From contig CALXGD010000175.1 in the NCBI GenBank assembly GCA_944387745.1, positions 1-11,930 of the forward strand: DNA of 11,930 nt, given 5' to 3'. Numbering within the stretch: the first letter of the stretch is position 1; each line of letters begins with the position of its first letter. Shown in pieces: positions 1 to 6,660 of the stretch. The position numbers were made by a program, and so were the translations under genes. The notes beneath the pieces were generated by a model, which was given only the letters and a program-made list of their open reading frames with translations, was not told where the DNA came from and did no database searches. The stretch comes from an uncultured Oscillospiraceae bacterium (lineage in GTDB: Bacteria > Bacillota_A > Clostridia > Oscillospirales > Oscillospiraceae).

Positions 1-708
1 TTCGCCCAGCATAGTTTGCAGCTGAATTTTCAGCTCCCGGATGCTGCTATCCAGCGTCTCCAGCTGGCTGACCGTCTCGGCCCGGGTCTGTTCCAGCTCG
101 GCCACCGTCTGGTGGGACACCTGGCCCAGCTGCTCCCGCAGGCGCAGCTCGGCCAAGCTCCGGTCTAGGGTGGCCAGGCCCCGCTGGCCGTCGGCGGCCT
201 GCTGCTCCAGGCCGACCAGAGTGATGTACAGGGTCTCGCCCCCCATAAGCACCTGGTCGGCCATATCCTCTAGCTGCCAGATGTAGTCGGCGTTGTCCGC
301 CTGGACGACGCCGTCCTTCAAATCCTCAAAGACGTCCCGCAGGGAGTCGTAAGCCTGATCCAGAGAGCTGGCGGCCATGCCGCCGCCCACGACAACCATC
401 GCCCACTGGGCGTTGGCGATGTCGTTGAGCTGCTGGCGCAGGTCCTCATACATCTGGTCGTAGTCGATATCTGCAATTCCGGTAATATTCTCTTCTAAGA
501 TCTGGGCGTTTAGACTCCCCGCTCGGATTCGGCGGTCCAGATTTTCCCAGGTCACAGTTCCCTCCGGGTCCGGTGCGGGCTCCGCCGGAGTGGCCTCTGT
601 CGCCTCCTGCGCAGACTCTTCCGCCGCCGGTTCCGCGGCCAGAGCGGGAAGGGTCAAGGCTCCCGCTGCTGTCAAGGCCGCCAGCAGCAGGGCAATTCTT
701 CGTCTCAT
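1..708 (-). CDS. TolC-like secreted coiled-coil protein, 5' part (runs off left edge)
   Basis: The gene reads leftward from an ATG at 706-708 and stays open for 236 codons to the window edge, so the C-terminus is missing. The start is supported by GGAGG about 8 nt upstream. Residues 1-24 form a signal peptide: MRRR, a hydrophobic Leu/Ala core, and an ALA cleavage site. An Ala/Pro/Glu-rich linker follows (about 25-50), then a long helical, Gln/Glu/Leu-rich region with heptad-like spacing. The stretch near residues 180-236 (LDRSLAELRL, then VAELEQTRAETVSQLETLDS) resembles the helical hairpins of the TolC/outer-membrane-efflux family as found in Clostridia. The protein is predicted to be exported. 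TolC-like genes often precede membrane-fusion and ABC-transporter genes; any such partners would lie left of this window. The family call is by eye. A generic secreted coiled-coil protein is the alternative. Confidence 0.75.
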   Translation of the reverse strand, partial: MRRRIALLLAALTAAGALTLPALAAEPAAEESAQEATEATPAEPAPDPEGTVTWENLDRRIRAGSLNAQILEENITGIADIDYDQMYEDLRQQLNDIANAQWAMVVVGGGMAASSLDQAYDSLRDVFEDLKDGVVQADNADYIWQLEDMADQVLMGGETLYITLVGLEQQAADGQRGLATLDRSLAELRLREQLGQVSHQTVAELEQTRAETVSQLETLDSSIRELKIQLQTMLGE

Positions 709-759
709 ACAGAATTCCTCCGTTACATGGTAATATTGCGTATCACTCCATCGTGCCTA

Positions 760-792
760 ACTATAGCGGGCAAAGGTAAACTCATCGTAAAC
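760..792 (-). promoter_or_regulatory. Predicted activator-type promoter of the TolC-like gene (GTTTAC direct repeat)
   Basis: On the minus strand, GTTTAC (792-787), 5 nt and GTTTAC (781-776) are followed by exactly 10 nt and then TATAGT (765-760), with no recognisable -35 box. An 11-bp-period direct repeat ending about 10 nt before the -10 is the known arrangement of promoters activated by PhoB/OmpR-family regulators. Transcription would start near 753, giving a leader of about 45 nt. The likely activator is the response regulator encoded divergently at 1038-1727. The binding itself is inference. Confidence 0.6.
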
Positions 793-878
793 CTCTTTCT
801 GGCTAAACCTTCTAAATTTTTTGCCCGTTCCCCTCCCTTCCACGACAAGAGCTCCAAATTTTCAAAATGGGAGGCGGT

Positions 879-911
879 GTTTACGCTGGGTTTACTTAGG
901 AGCGGTATTGT
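879..911 (+). promoter_or_regulatory. Predicted activator-type promoter of the two-component operon (GTTTAC direct repeat)
   Basis: On the plus strand, GTTTAC (879-884), 5 nt and GTTTAC (890-895) are followed by exactly 10 nt and then TATTGT (906-911). Repeat, period and spacing match the minus-strand site at 760-792, facing the opposite way. This predicts autoregulation of the response-regulator operon, starting near 918. The -10 is weak (TATTGT), so the promoter call rests on the shared geometry. Confidence 0.55.
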
Positions 912-933
912 TTCCCCGCAATCGCTGTTTTCT

Positions 934-962
934 TTGACGGATTATGTCTTGTGGGCTATACT
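934..962 (+). promoter_or_regulatory. Sigma-A type promoter for the two-component operon
   Basis: TTGACG (934-939), a 17-nt spacer and TATACT (957-962) give a near-consensus housekeeping promoter. The start site would be near 969 and the leader about 70 nt. The leader contains a weak inverted repeat, AGCCCG (989-994) with CGGGCT (1015-1020). This promoter also decides the start codon of the next gene, because a start at 951 or 969 would lie before or at the transcript 5' end. Confidence 0.75.
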
Positions 963-1037
963 GTTGCTATGAAATCCGCCGTAGAAAAAGCCCGATACGG
1001 GTTTCACCGTCCACCGGGCTGGAGAGGGGAGAATACC

Positions 1038-1727
1038 ATGGCAACCATTTTGTTGGTGGAGGATGACGCCTCTATGCGCCTGCTCACTACAGCCCGTCTG
1101 AAGCACCAGTTCACTGTAATCAGCGCACAAGACGGGCAGGAGGCTCTGGAGGTGCTGGAGCGGCAGCCAGTAGATCTGGTTATTTCTGATGTGATGATGC
1201 CCCGCATGGATGGGTACACCTTGGTCAAGAAGCTGCGGGAACGGGGGGATCAGATCCCCGTGCTCCTTCTCACCGCCAAGCAGTCCTTTGAGGACAAGCG
1301 GGAGGGCTTCTCCTCTGGGATTGACGACTACCTGACTAAACCGGTCAATTACGAGGAGCTCCTCTGGCACCTAAACGCCCTGCTCCGCCGGGCCCACATC
1401 GCCAGCGAGCGGAGGATTGTGGCGGGCTCTGTGGTGCTGGACTCCAGCACCTACACCGTTACTCGGGAGAGCGAGAGCCTTGAGCTGCCCAAAAAAGAAT
1501 TTGAACTTCTCTATAAGCTTCTGTCCTATCCAGGGCAAATTTTCACCCGCAACCAGCTCTTAGACGGCGTGTGGGGCTATGACTCCGAGAGTGGGGAGGA
1601 TACAGTTAAAACCCACATCAGCCGTCTGCGCAACAAGCTGCGCCATATCCCGGAGTTCCACATCGTCACCATCAAAGGACTCGGATACAAGGCAGAAATT
1701 ATGAACACAAAGGAGGAGAAGCCATGA
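1038..1727 (+). CDS. OmpR/PhoB-family response regulator
   Basis: A 229-residue DNA-binding response regulator of standard length. The receiver domain (about 1-115) begins MATILLVEDD, with the acidic pair D9/D10, phospho-acceptor D51 (SDVMMPRMDG), switch T79 and K101 in the LTKP motif. A winged-helix effector domain (about 130-225) carries the DTVKTHISRLRNKL recognition-helix region and ends in the IKGLGYKAE hairpin. The ATG at 1038 follows AGGGGAG with a 6-nt gap; the same frame is open upstream to 951, but that overlaps the -10 box. The gene overlaps the kinase gene by ATGA, so the two are translationally coupled partners. The GTTTAC direct repeats upstream predict autoregulation and control of the divergent TolC-like gene. 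The signal is unknown and I cannot assign a specific named system. Confidence 0.95.
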   Translation: MATILLVEDDASMRLLTTARLKHQFTVISAQDGQEALEVLERQPVDLVISDVMMPRMDGYTLVKKLRERGDQIPVLLLTAKQSFEDKREGFSSGIDDYLTKPVNYEELLWHLNALLRRAHIASERRIVAGSVVLDSSTYTVTRESESLELPKKEFELLYKLLSYPGQIFTRNQLLDGVWGYDSESGEDTVKTHISRLRNKLRHIPEFHIVTIKGLGYKAEIMNTKEEKP

Positions 1728-2761
1728 AACAAGCTCCTCGCAAAAAGCAGCAGGATCTGGCTAATTGGCTGGCTCTGGAGTCCATCATTGTGACACTGAC
1801 CTCTGCTGCGGTTTTTATCCTGCTCCACGTCTGGGACACGCTGTACTGGAACGACACACCCAGCTCCTCCGCCCTGGTGCTCTGGGGCCTGGTTATCATG
1901 GGCGCCACGATATGGATCACCTCCACCCTGTTCAGCCGCCACTTCAACCACCTGGTCTCCCGTCTGACCCGTGGGCTGAAGGCGGTGGCCGAGGGGGACT
2001 TCTCTCAGCGCCTGGATCCCAAAAAAGGCGGCCCTTTAGGGACCGCCTATGAAGATTTCAACAAGATGTCCCAGGAACTCCAGAGTATCCAAACCCTGCG
2101 GGACGACTTTATCAACCACTTCTCCCATGAATTCAAAACCCCCATCACCGCCATTAAGGGGTTCGCCGAACTGCTCCGGGAGCCGGACACAACTCTGGAG
2201 GAAGGGGAGCAGTACCTCCAGGTGATTATTGATGAGTCCTCCCGCCTGGCTAATCTGGCCAACAGCGCTCTGCTGCTCACCAAGCTGGAATCCCAGCAGT
2301 TTATTGCCGAAAAGCACCCCTATTCTCTGGACGAGCAGATCAAGCGGTGCGCCATTCTCCTCTCCCCCGCTTGGGAAAAGAAAAAAATCTCCTTTTCTGC
2401 CAATCTGGAACCGGTGCGATACGACGGCAATGAGGAGCTTATGAGCCATGTCTGGATCAACTTGCTGAACAACGCTGTCAAGTACACTCCAGAGGGAGGT
2501 GAGATCTCCGTCACGCTCCAGGCAAATTCCGTGGAACTGACTGTCTCTGTATCAGACACCGGCATCGGCATGTCCGAAGAGGTCCGCGCTCATATCTTCG
2601 ACAAATACTACCAGGGCAGCACCACCGGAGAAAAAGGACTGGGATTGGGGCTTTCTATCGTCCACCGGATCGTAGAGCTGTGCGGCGGTCAAATTCAGGT
2701 AGACAGCATAGAGGACCAGGGGAGCACCTTCACCATCCATTTGCCCCAAAGCACATCCTGA
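1724..2761 (+). CDS. Membrane sensor histidine kinase (HAMP, HisKA, HATPase)
   Basis: A 345-residue kinase, partner of the upstream regulator; its ATG overlaps the regulator's TGA and follows AGGAGG with 7 nt. Two membrane segments (about 18-37 and 49-70) are joined by only about 11 outside residues, so there is no extracellular sensor domain. A HAMP linker follows (about 71-122). The phospho-accepting H135 sits in the H-box FSHEFKTP. The catalytic domain shows the N-box (NLLNNAVKY, around N249/N250), DTGIG at 278-282 and GLGLGL at 305-310, then a short tail. All residues for autophosphorylation are present. The lack of an external domain suggests sensing in or near the membrane, or through a partner such as a transporter, as in intramembrane-sensing kinases. 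The ligand cannot be read from the sequence. Confidence 0.95.
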   Translation: MKQAPRKKQQDLANWLALESIIVTLTSAAVFILLHVWDTLYWNDTPSSSALVLWGLVIMGATIWITSTLFSRHFNHLVSRLTRGLKAVAEGDFSQRLDPKKGGPLGTAYEDFNKMSQELQSIQTLRDDFINHFSHEFKTPITAIKGFAELLREPDTTLEEGEQYLQVIIDESSRLANLANSALLLTKLESQQFIAEKHPYSLDEQIKRCAILLSPAWEKKKISFSANLEPVRYDGNEELMSHVWINLLNNAVKYTPEGGEISVTLQANSVELTVSVSDTGIGMSEEVRAHIFDKYYQGSTTGEKGLGLGLSIVHRIVELCGGQIQVDSIEDQGSTFTIHLPQSTS

Positions 2762-2804
2762 TTTTCTACTGTGGCTCCATTTGGCCTCTCTCCCCGGACA
2801 TCTC

Positions 2805-3494
2805 CTATACCCCTCTCAACTCTACCTGACCTACATAAGGGCGCACCAAATCTGCAAACTCCAGGAGCATCTCCCTGTTCCAGGGATGCAGTCCCTCCTG
2901 TAGCACTGTGTTCCGATCCACAAAGTTCTGGAGAAAATACCGCTTGGCCCCGGCAATCCAGGGGCCGATGGCCCGGAAGCTGTCTTTGTCGTGAAATTCC
3001 CGCACTACGGTGGTGCGGAACTCATAATCCACCTGGCCCTGAAGGAGCAGCGAAATGCTCTCCTGGAAGGGCAGCAGCTCCAGCGCAGGCACGCCCACCG
3101 TCTCTCCATACCGCTGGGGGCTGTTTTTTACATCCATTGCCACATAGTCCACCAATCCCTCCTTGATCAGGCTCTGCAGCCGCTGGGGATGGCTTCCATT
3201 GGTATCCAGCTTCACGGGATACCCCAAGGCCTTGATCTTCTGCAGCAGGAGAGGCAGCTCCGGACGGAGCAGCGGCTCTCCCCCCGTGACGCAGACGCCG
3301 TCCAGCAGGCCTCTCCGCCGGCTCAGGAAGTCCAGCAGCTCCTGGCTGTCCAACTCCGCCGGCAACGGCCCGGCAATCAGCCCGCTGTTGTGACAAAAGG
3401 GGCAGCGCAGGTCGCACCCTCCCAAAAATACGGTACACGCTACTCTGCCGGGATAGTCCAGCAGAGTCATTTTTTGCAGTCCCTGAATCTCCAT
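2805..3494 (-). CDS. nrdG: Anaerobic ribonucleotide reductase activating protein (radical SAM, NrdG type)
   Basis: A 229-residue radical-SAM protein. Near the N-terminus are MEIQGLQKMTLLDYPGRVAC and then the cluster motif C27-x3-C31-x2-C34 (CDLRCPFCHNS), which binds the 4Fe-4S cluster that cleaves S-adenosylmethionine. GGEP at 71-74 contacts the SAM amino group. Length and the N-terminal LLDYPG signature fit the NrdG-type activases that install the glycyl radical on class III reductase. The start at 3494 follows AGGAGG with a 7-nt gap; the frame is open further upstream to 3617, but that part lies in the leader and promoter. The gene converges on the kinase gene with a 43-bp gap in which I see no clear terminator. 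No nrdD lies in the window, so another glycyl-radical partner cannot be excluded. Confidence 0.85.
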   Translation of the reverse strand: MEIQGLQKMTLLDYPGRVACTVFLGGCDLRCPFCHNSGLIAGPLPAELDSQELLDFLSRRRGLLDGVCVTGGEPLLRPELPLLLQKIKALGYPVKLDTNGSHPQRLQSLIKEGLVDYVAMDVKNSPQRYGETVGVPALELLPFQESISLLLQGQVDYEFRTTVVREFHDKDSFRAIGPWIAGAKRYFLQNFVDRNTVLQEGLHPWNREMLLEFADLVRPYVGQVELRGV

Positions 3495-3588
3495 GCTCTC
3501 TCCTCCTGGCTCAATGGGTCCTTGTCTGCGCTCTGATACATCCCCGTCTTTTCTGGGAAACAGAGTACCGGTGCACTGCTTCACTGCC

Positions 3589-3617
3589 ATTGTAGAGACA
3601 CCGCTGGAAAGTGTCAA
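3589..3617 (-). promoter_or_regulatory. Near-consensus promoter of the nrdG-type gene
   Basis: On the minus strand, TTGACA (3617-3612) is a perfect -35, followed by a 17-nt spacer and TACAAT (3594-3589). The start would lie near 3582, leaving a leader of about 88 nt before the ATG at 3494. No NrdR-box-like repeat is visible nearby. Confidence 0.8.
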
Positions 3618-3647
3618 CTGTGAATCACATTGAGCTGAAAATTTTCA

Positions 3648-3676
3648 TTGTCCTGCCGCCAGAGACATGATACAAT
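3648..3676 (+). promoter_or_regulatory. Promoter of lspA-rluD (extended -10)
   Basis: TTGTCC (3648-3653), a 17-nt spacer and TACAAT (3671-3676), with a TG one base before the -10, form an extended -10 promoter. The start would lie near 3683. It is divergent from the nrdG promoter, and the two are separated by a perfect 12-bp palindrome, TGAAAATTTTCA (3636-3647), touching this -35. Confidence 0.75.
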
Positions 3677-3730
3677 AAATAGACTGATTTCATCCCCTGC
3701 ACAAGGGATCCAAATAAAGGAGATCGTCCC

Positions 3731-4213
3731 ATGCTGTACACCGTACTTGTCATCCTGCTGGTGGCACTGGATCAACTGGTCAAATATTGGGTGGTACAAA
3801 ATATTTCCCTGGGGGAACACCTTCCATTTCTGCCCTATATTCTCGACTTGACCTATGTAAAAAACACCGGCGCCGCCTTTTCTCTGTTCTCAGAGCACAC
3901 CTGGCTGCTCACCCTGGTCTCTCTAGTCCTCTCGATTCTGCTGGCTGTGGCCCTGTTCCGGCCCCTGTTCCGCCACCCTTTCGGCCGAATCGCTCTGGCC
4001 CTGCTGCTGGCAGGTGCAGTGGGCAACCTCATTGACCGCGCCTTTCAGGGCTATGTGGTGGATATGTTCCATGTACTGTTTATGGAGTTTGCTGTTTTCA
4101 ATGTGGCGGACATCTGTGTCGTAGTTGGAGGCTTTGCAGCAGTCCTTTATTATCTGTTCTTTTATGAAAAGTTGGAGGGCAGGCCGCAGGCCCCTCAGAA
4201 GGAGGAGCTATGA
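3731..4213 (+). CDS. lspA: Lipoprotein signal peptidase (signal peptidase II)
   Basis: A 160-residue integral membrane aspartyl protease that removes the signal peptide of lipoproteins after lipidation of the conserved cysteine. Four hydrophobic segments are visible (about 1-20, 57-77, 86-101, 126-147). The catalytic dyad is D111, in the VVDM that follows GNLIDR, and D127, in FNVADI. The conserved KNTGAAFS motif (44-51) is also present. The start is supported by AAAGGAG about 8 nt upstream. The 3' end overlaps rluD by ATGA, and the lspA-rluA-family pair is a widespread Firmicute arrangement. A predicted lipoprotein, the PrsA-like foldase, is encoded just beyond rluD. Confidence 0.96.
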   Translation: MLYTVLVILLVALDQLVKYWVVQNISLGEHLPFLPYILDLTYVKNTGAAFSLFSEHTWLLTLVSLVLSILLAVALFRPLFRHPFGRIALALLLAGAVGNLIDRAFQGYVVDMFHVLFMEFAVFNVADICVVVGGFAAVLYYLFFYEKLEGRPQAPQKEEL

Positions 4214-5121
4214 CCCCCGTGATCCTGACTCCCCAGGAGGGTGGGGAGCGGCTGGACACATTCCTTGCCCGTCAGCTCCCAGAGCTGACGCGCTCCGCCG
4301 CCCAGCGGCTGTTGGAGGAGGGGAATGTGACCAGCCAGGGCCATCCCCTGAAAAAAAGTGAAAAGACTGCGGCCGGCATTCCAATTCAGGTATTGCTCCC
4401 GCAGCCTGAGCCATTAGATGTCCGCCCTCAATCTATCCCTCTGGATGTAGTCTATGAGGATGATGACGTCATCGTCATTAATAAGCCGGTGGGGATGGTA
4501 GTTCACCCCGCCCCGGGACATCCAGACGGCACGCTGGTCAATGCCTTACTGTTTCACTGCGGCTCCTCCCTATCCGGAATCAACGGAGTCCTCCGCCCCG
4601 GTATTGTCCACCGCATTGACCGGGACACCTCTGGTTTGATCATCGCCGCAAAAAACGACCTCGCTCACCTATCTCTGGCTGAACAGCTCCAGGATCACTC
4701 TCTGTCACGGGTCTATGAGGCTGTAGCTGTGGGCAACTTTCGCGAGGATTCCGGCACCGTCAATGCGCCCATTGGCCGCCACCCAATAGACCGAAAGAAA
4801 ATGGCTGTGGTGCCAACTGGCCGGCCCGCAGTAACCCACTGGCATGTGCTCTGCCGGTACTCCGGCTATGCCCATTTGGAGTGCCGCCTGGAGACCGGCC
4901 GCACTCACCAGATCCGCGTCCACTTGGCCTCCATCGGCCACCCTCTGCTGGGGGATACCATCTATGGAAGCAAAAGGCCCGTCTCCGGACTGGCGGGCCA
5001 GTGTCTGCACGCCCGAAGGCTCACCTTCCGTCACCCCCGATCCGGGGAGCGGATAGAACTGGAGTGTCCCCTTCCCGACTGGTTTCAAGCTATCCTCCGC
5101 CGGCTCAGCCAAAGGGAGTAG
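4210..5121 (+). CDS. RluA-family rRNA pseudouridine synthase (RluD type)
   Basis: A 303-residue enzyme that isomerises uridine to pseudouridine in RNA, probably large-subunit rRNA. An S4 RNA-binding domain (about 12-65) includes RLDTFLARQL and is followed by the catalytic domain. The signature HRIDRDTSG (134-142) contains the catalytic aspartate D137. Downstream, LETGRTHQIRVH is the conserved substrate-binding motif, and GDTIYG follows. S4 plus catalytic domain, with this length, matches RluD-type enzymes and the B. subtilis YlyB protein encoded after lspA. The ATG overlaps the lspA stop and follows AGGAGG with 4 nt, indicating coupled translation. Which uridine it modifies cannot be told from sequence. 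Confidence 0.93.
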   Translation: MTPVILTPQEGGERLDTFLARQLPELTRSAAQRLLEEGNVTSQGHPLKKSEKTAAGIPIQVLLPQPEPLDVRPQSIPLDVVYEDDDVIVINKPVGMVVHPAPGHPDGTLVNALLFHCGSSLSGINGVLRPGIVHRIDRDTSGLIIAAKNDLAHLSLAEQLQDHSLSRVYEAVAVGNFREDSGTVNAPIGRHPIDRKKMAVVPTGRPAVTHWHVLCRYSGYAHLECRLETGRTHQIRVHLASIGHPLLGDTIYGSKRPVSGLAGQCLHARRLTFRHPRSGERIELECPLPDWFQAILRRLSQRE

Positions 5122-5151
5122 ATTTTCCCCGACTCCGGAGCCTCTTTCCCC

Positions 5152-5180
5152 TTGTCCCTTCACTCCCACTGTGCTATGAT
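5152..5180 (+). promoter_or_regulatory. Promoter of the prsA-like gene (extended -10)
   Basis: TTGTCC (5152-5157), a 17-nt spacer and TATGAT (5175-5180), with TG one base before the -10, form an extended -10 promoter with a start near 5187. The -35 hexamer, spacer length and TGn element match those of the lspA promoter. The open frame extending upstream to 5152 therefore lies in the promoter and is not coding. Confidence 0.7.
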
Positions 5181-5238
5181 ACAAAAAGCGGCCTGGTCTC
5201 AGGCTGAATCTGTTTTTTGGAAAGGATTTCGACGTCAT

Positions 5239-6528
5239 ATGACAAACTGGAAACGACTGGGAGCTCTCTCCCTGTCTCTTACACTTGTTTTATCTGTTCT
5301 GAGCAGCTGCGGCAGCGGCGACAGTTCCTCCACAGACGCCTCCGTCAGCCCCAGCACCCAGCCTGACTCTTCAGAAACCGTCTCCTCCCAAACGGAGCCC
5401 ATGGATCTGTCCGGCGTCACCGACCCTTATCTCGCCACGGCGGGAATTTCTGGCGACACTGTGGTGGCACTGGTGGACGGCGCCCCCGTTACAGCGGCCA
5501 GCCTCCTCTACTGGCTGGCCTATGGTGTGGACACCACAGCTCAGAGCTACCTGCTCCAGGGCCTGGAGGTTCCCTGGGACATGGAGATGTCCAGCGGCAA
5601 GACCGTGGAGGAGGGCATGATGGAGGCCGCTCTGGAGACAGCCGCTCTCTACGCCCTGCTCCCCGTGCAGCCCCAGGCAGAGGGGCTCTCTCCCTCTGCT
5701 GAGACGCAGCAGCAGCTGGCCGAGCTTCTCTCTTCTATGGAGGAGAAGGCCGGCGGTCCTCAACTTTTGGACCACGCCCTGTGGAGCAGCGCCCTCACCC
5801 GGGAGCTGTACACTGAGCTCTTTGAGATCACTGATCTGAACAATCAGCTTCAAGAGAAGCTGTTCGGTCAGGGAACTGCGGGCTATCCCACCGATGAACA
5901 GGTGCTCTCCTATGCACAGGAGGACCTGGGCTACTACCGTGCTAAACACATCCTCCTGAAAACTGTGAACACCGACAGCCCTGTCACAGATGAGAATGGC
6001 AGCCCTACCGGCGAATATGAACCTCTGGACGAGGCCACTGTCACAGAAAAACGGGCTTTGGCAGAAGAGCTTCTGACTCAGCTCCAGTCCGCAGCAGATA
6101 AGGAGGCCCTCTTTGACCAGCTGATGGAAGAATACAGCGAGGACACCGATCCCAACGGTGCTGTAAACGGCTTGGAGGGCTACACAGCCATGCGCGGCCA
6201 GATGGTGGCCCCCTTTGAGGAAGCTGCCCTGGCCCTTGCAGATGGGGAAATCAGCGGCATTGTAGAAAGTCCCTACGGCTATCACATTATTCTCCGTCTC
6301 CCCCTGGACCCGGAGCAATTCCGCAGCAGCTATGTGTCACAGCAGATGAACGACCTGCGTCAGGGCTGGCTGGATAGCAAAGAGCTGGAAACCACAGAGG
6401 AACTGGAAAAAATTGATCCCTCCGCCTTCTATGACCAGCTCCAATCCCTGCGGGCCGCTGTACAGGAGGAAATGGAAGCACAACAGGAGGAGGCTGGGGA
6501 CACCAGCGCTTCCTCCTCCGCAGGCTGA
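5239..6528 (+). CDS. PrsA-like lipoprotein foldase (parvulin peptidyl-prolyl isomerase)
   Basis: A 429-residue secreted lipoprotein predicted to help exported proteins fold at the outer face of the membrane. The signal peptide (MTNWKRLGAL plus a hydrophobic core) ends in the lipobox LSSC, giving a lipidated C24. A Ser/Thr-rich linker follows (25-58). The N-terminal chaperone region includes VALVDGAPVTAASLLYWLAY (76-95). The parvulin domain (about 232-353) starts YRAKHILL and ends SPYGYHIILRL. An acidic insertion of about 28 residues (241-268) follows its first strand, making the domain longer than usual. The tail is Glu/Gln/Ser-rich. The ATG at 5239 gives a proper signal peptide; its ribosome site (AAAGGA, 5221-5226) is 12 nt away, rather far. 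LspA, encoded upstream, should process it. Family assignment is firm; isomerase activity is not proven by sequence. Confidence 0.88.
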   Translation: MTNWKRLGALSLSLTLVLSVLSSCGSGDSSSTDASVSPSTQPDSSETVSSQTEPMDLSGVTDPYLATAGISGDTVVALVDGAPVTAASLLYWLAYGVDTTAQSYLLQGLEVPWDMEMSSGKTVEEGMMEAALETAALYALLPVQPQAEGLSPSAETQQQLAELLSSMEEKAGGPQLLDHALWSSALTRELYTELFEITDLNNQLQEKLFGQGTAGYPTDEQVLSYAQEDLGYYRAKHILLKTVNTDSPVTDENGSPTGEYEPLDEATVTEKRALAEELLTQLQSAADKEALFDQLMEEYSEDTDPNGAVNGLEGYTAMRGQMVAPFEEAALALADGEISGIVESPYGYHIILRLPLDPEQFRSSYVSQQMNDLRQGWLDSKELETTEELEKIDPSAFYDQLQSLRAAVQEEMEAQQEEAGDTSASSSAG

Positions 6529-6559
6529 TTCCCTCTTGTTCCAAAAGAAGCAGATACAT

Positions 6560-6590
6560 AAGAAAAGCCGACTTGAAGTCGGCTTTTCTT
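6560..6590 (+). terminator. Bidirectional intrinsic terminator after the prsA-like gene
   Basis: AAGAAAAGCCGACTT (6560-6574) and AAGTCGGCTTTTCTT (6576-6590) are perfect 15-base complements around a single central base. The GC core is flanked by A and T runs, so the hairpin can stop transcription both from prsA (plus) and from gdhA (minus). Confidence 0.9.
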
Positions 6591-6660
6591 ATGTCCTGTC
6601 CCAGGTTTTTCGTCTCCCGCAGAGCTTATAACACAGAAAAGATTCGATCTGAGGAATAAG

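Noticed and set aside
573..779. Small plus-strand open frame over the start of the TolC-like gene
   Set aside because: It is antisense to the signal peptide region, Pro/Arg-rich, and lacks a ribosome binding site.
951..1037. Longer N-terminus for the response regulator starting at 951 or 969
   Set aside because: These positions overlap the -10 box or the predicted transcript start. The ATG at 1038 has a good ribosome site and gives the canonical receiver N-terminus.
1038..2761. Naming the two-component system HssRS (heme sensing) or VanRS
   Set aside because: The regulator has a loosely similar layout, but the kinase lacks the large external domain of HssS and the GTTTAC repeat differs from the HssR site as I recall it. 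There is no basis for a specific name.
5371..6318. 315-codon open frame on the minus strand inside the prsA-like gene
   Set aside because: It is antisense to a gene with a clear lipobox and parvulin domain and shows no independent coding signal.
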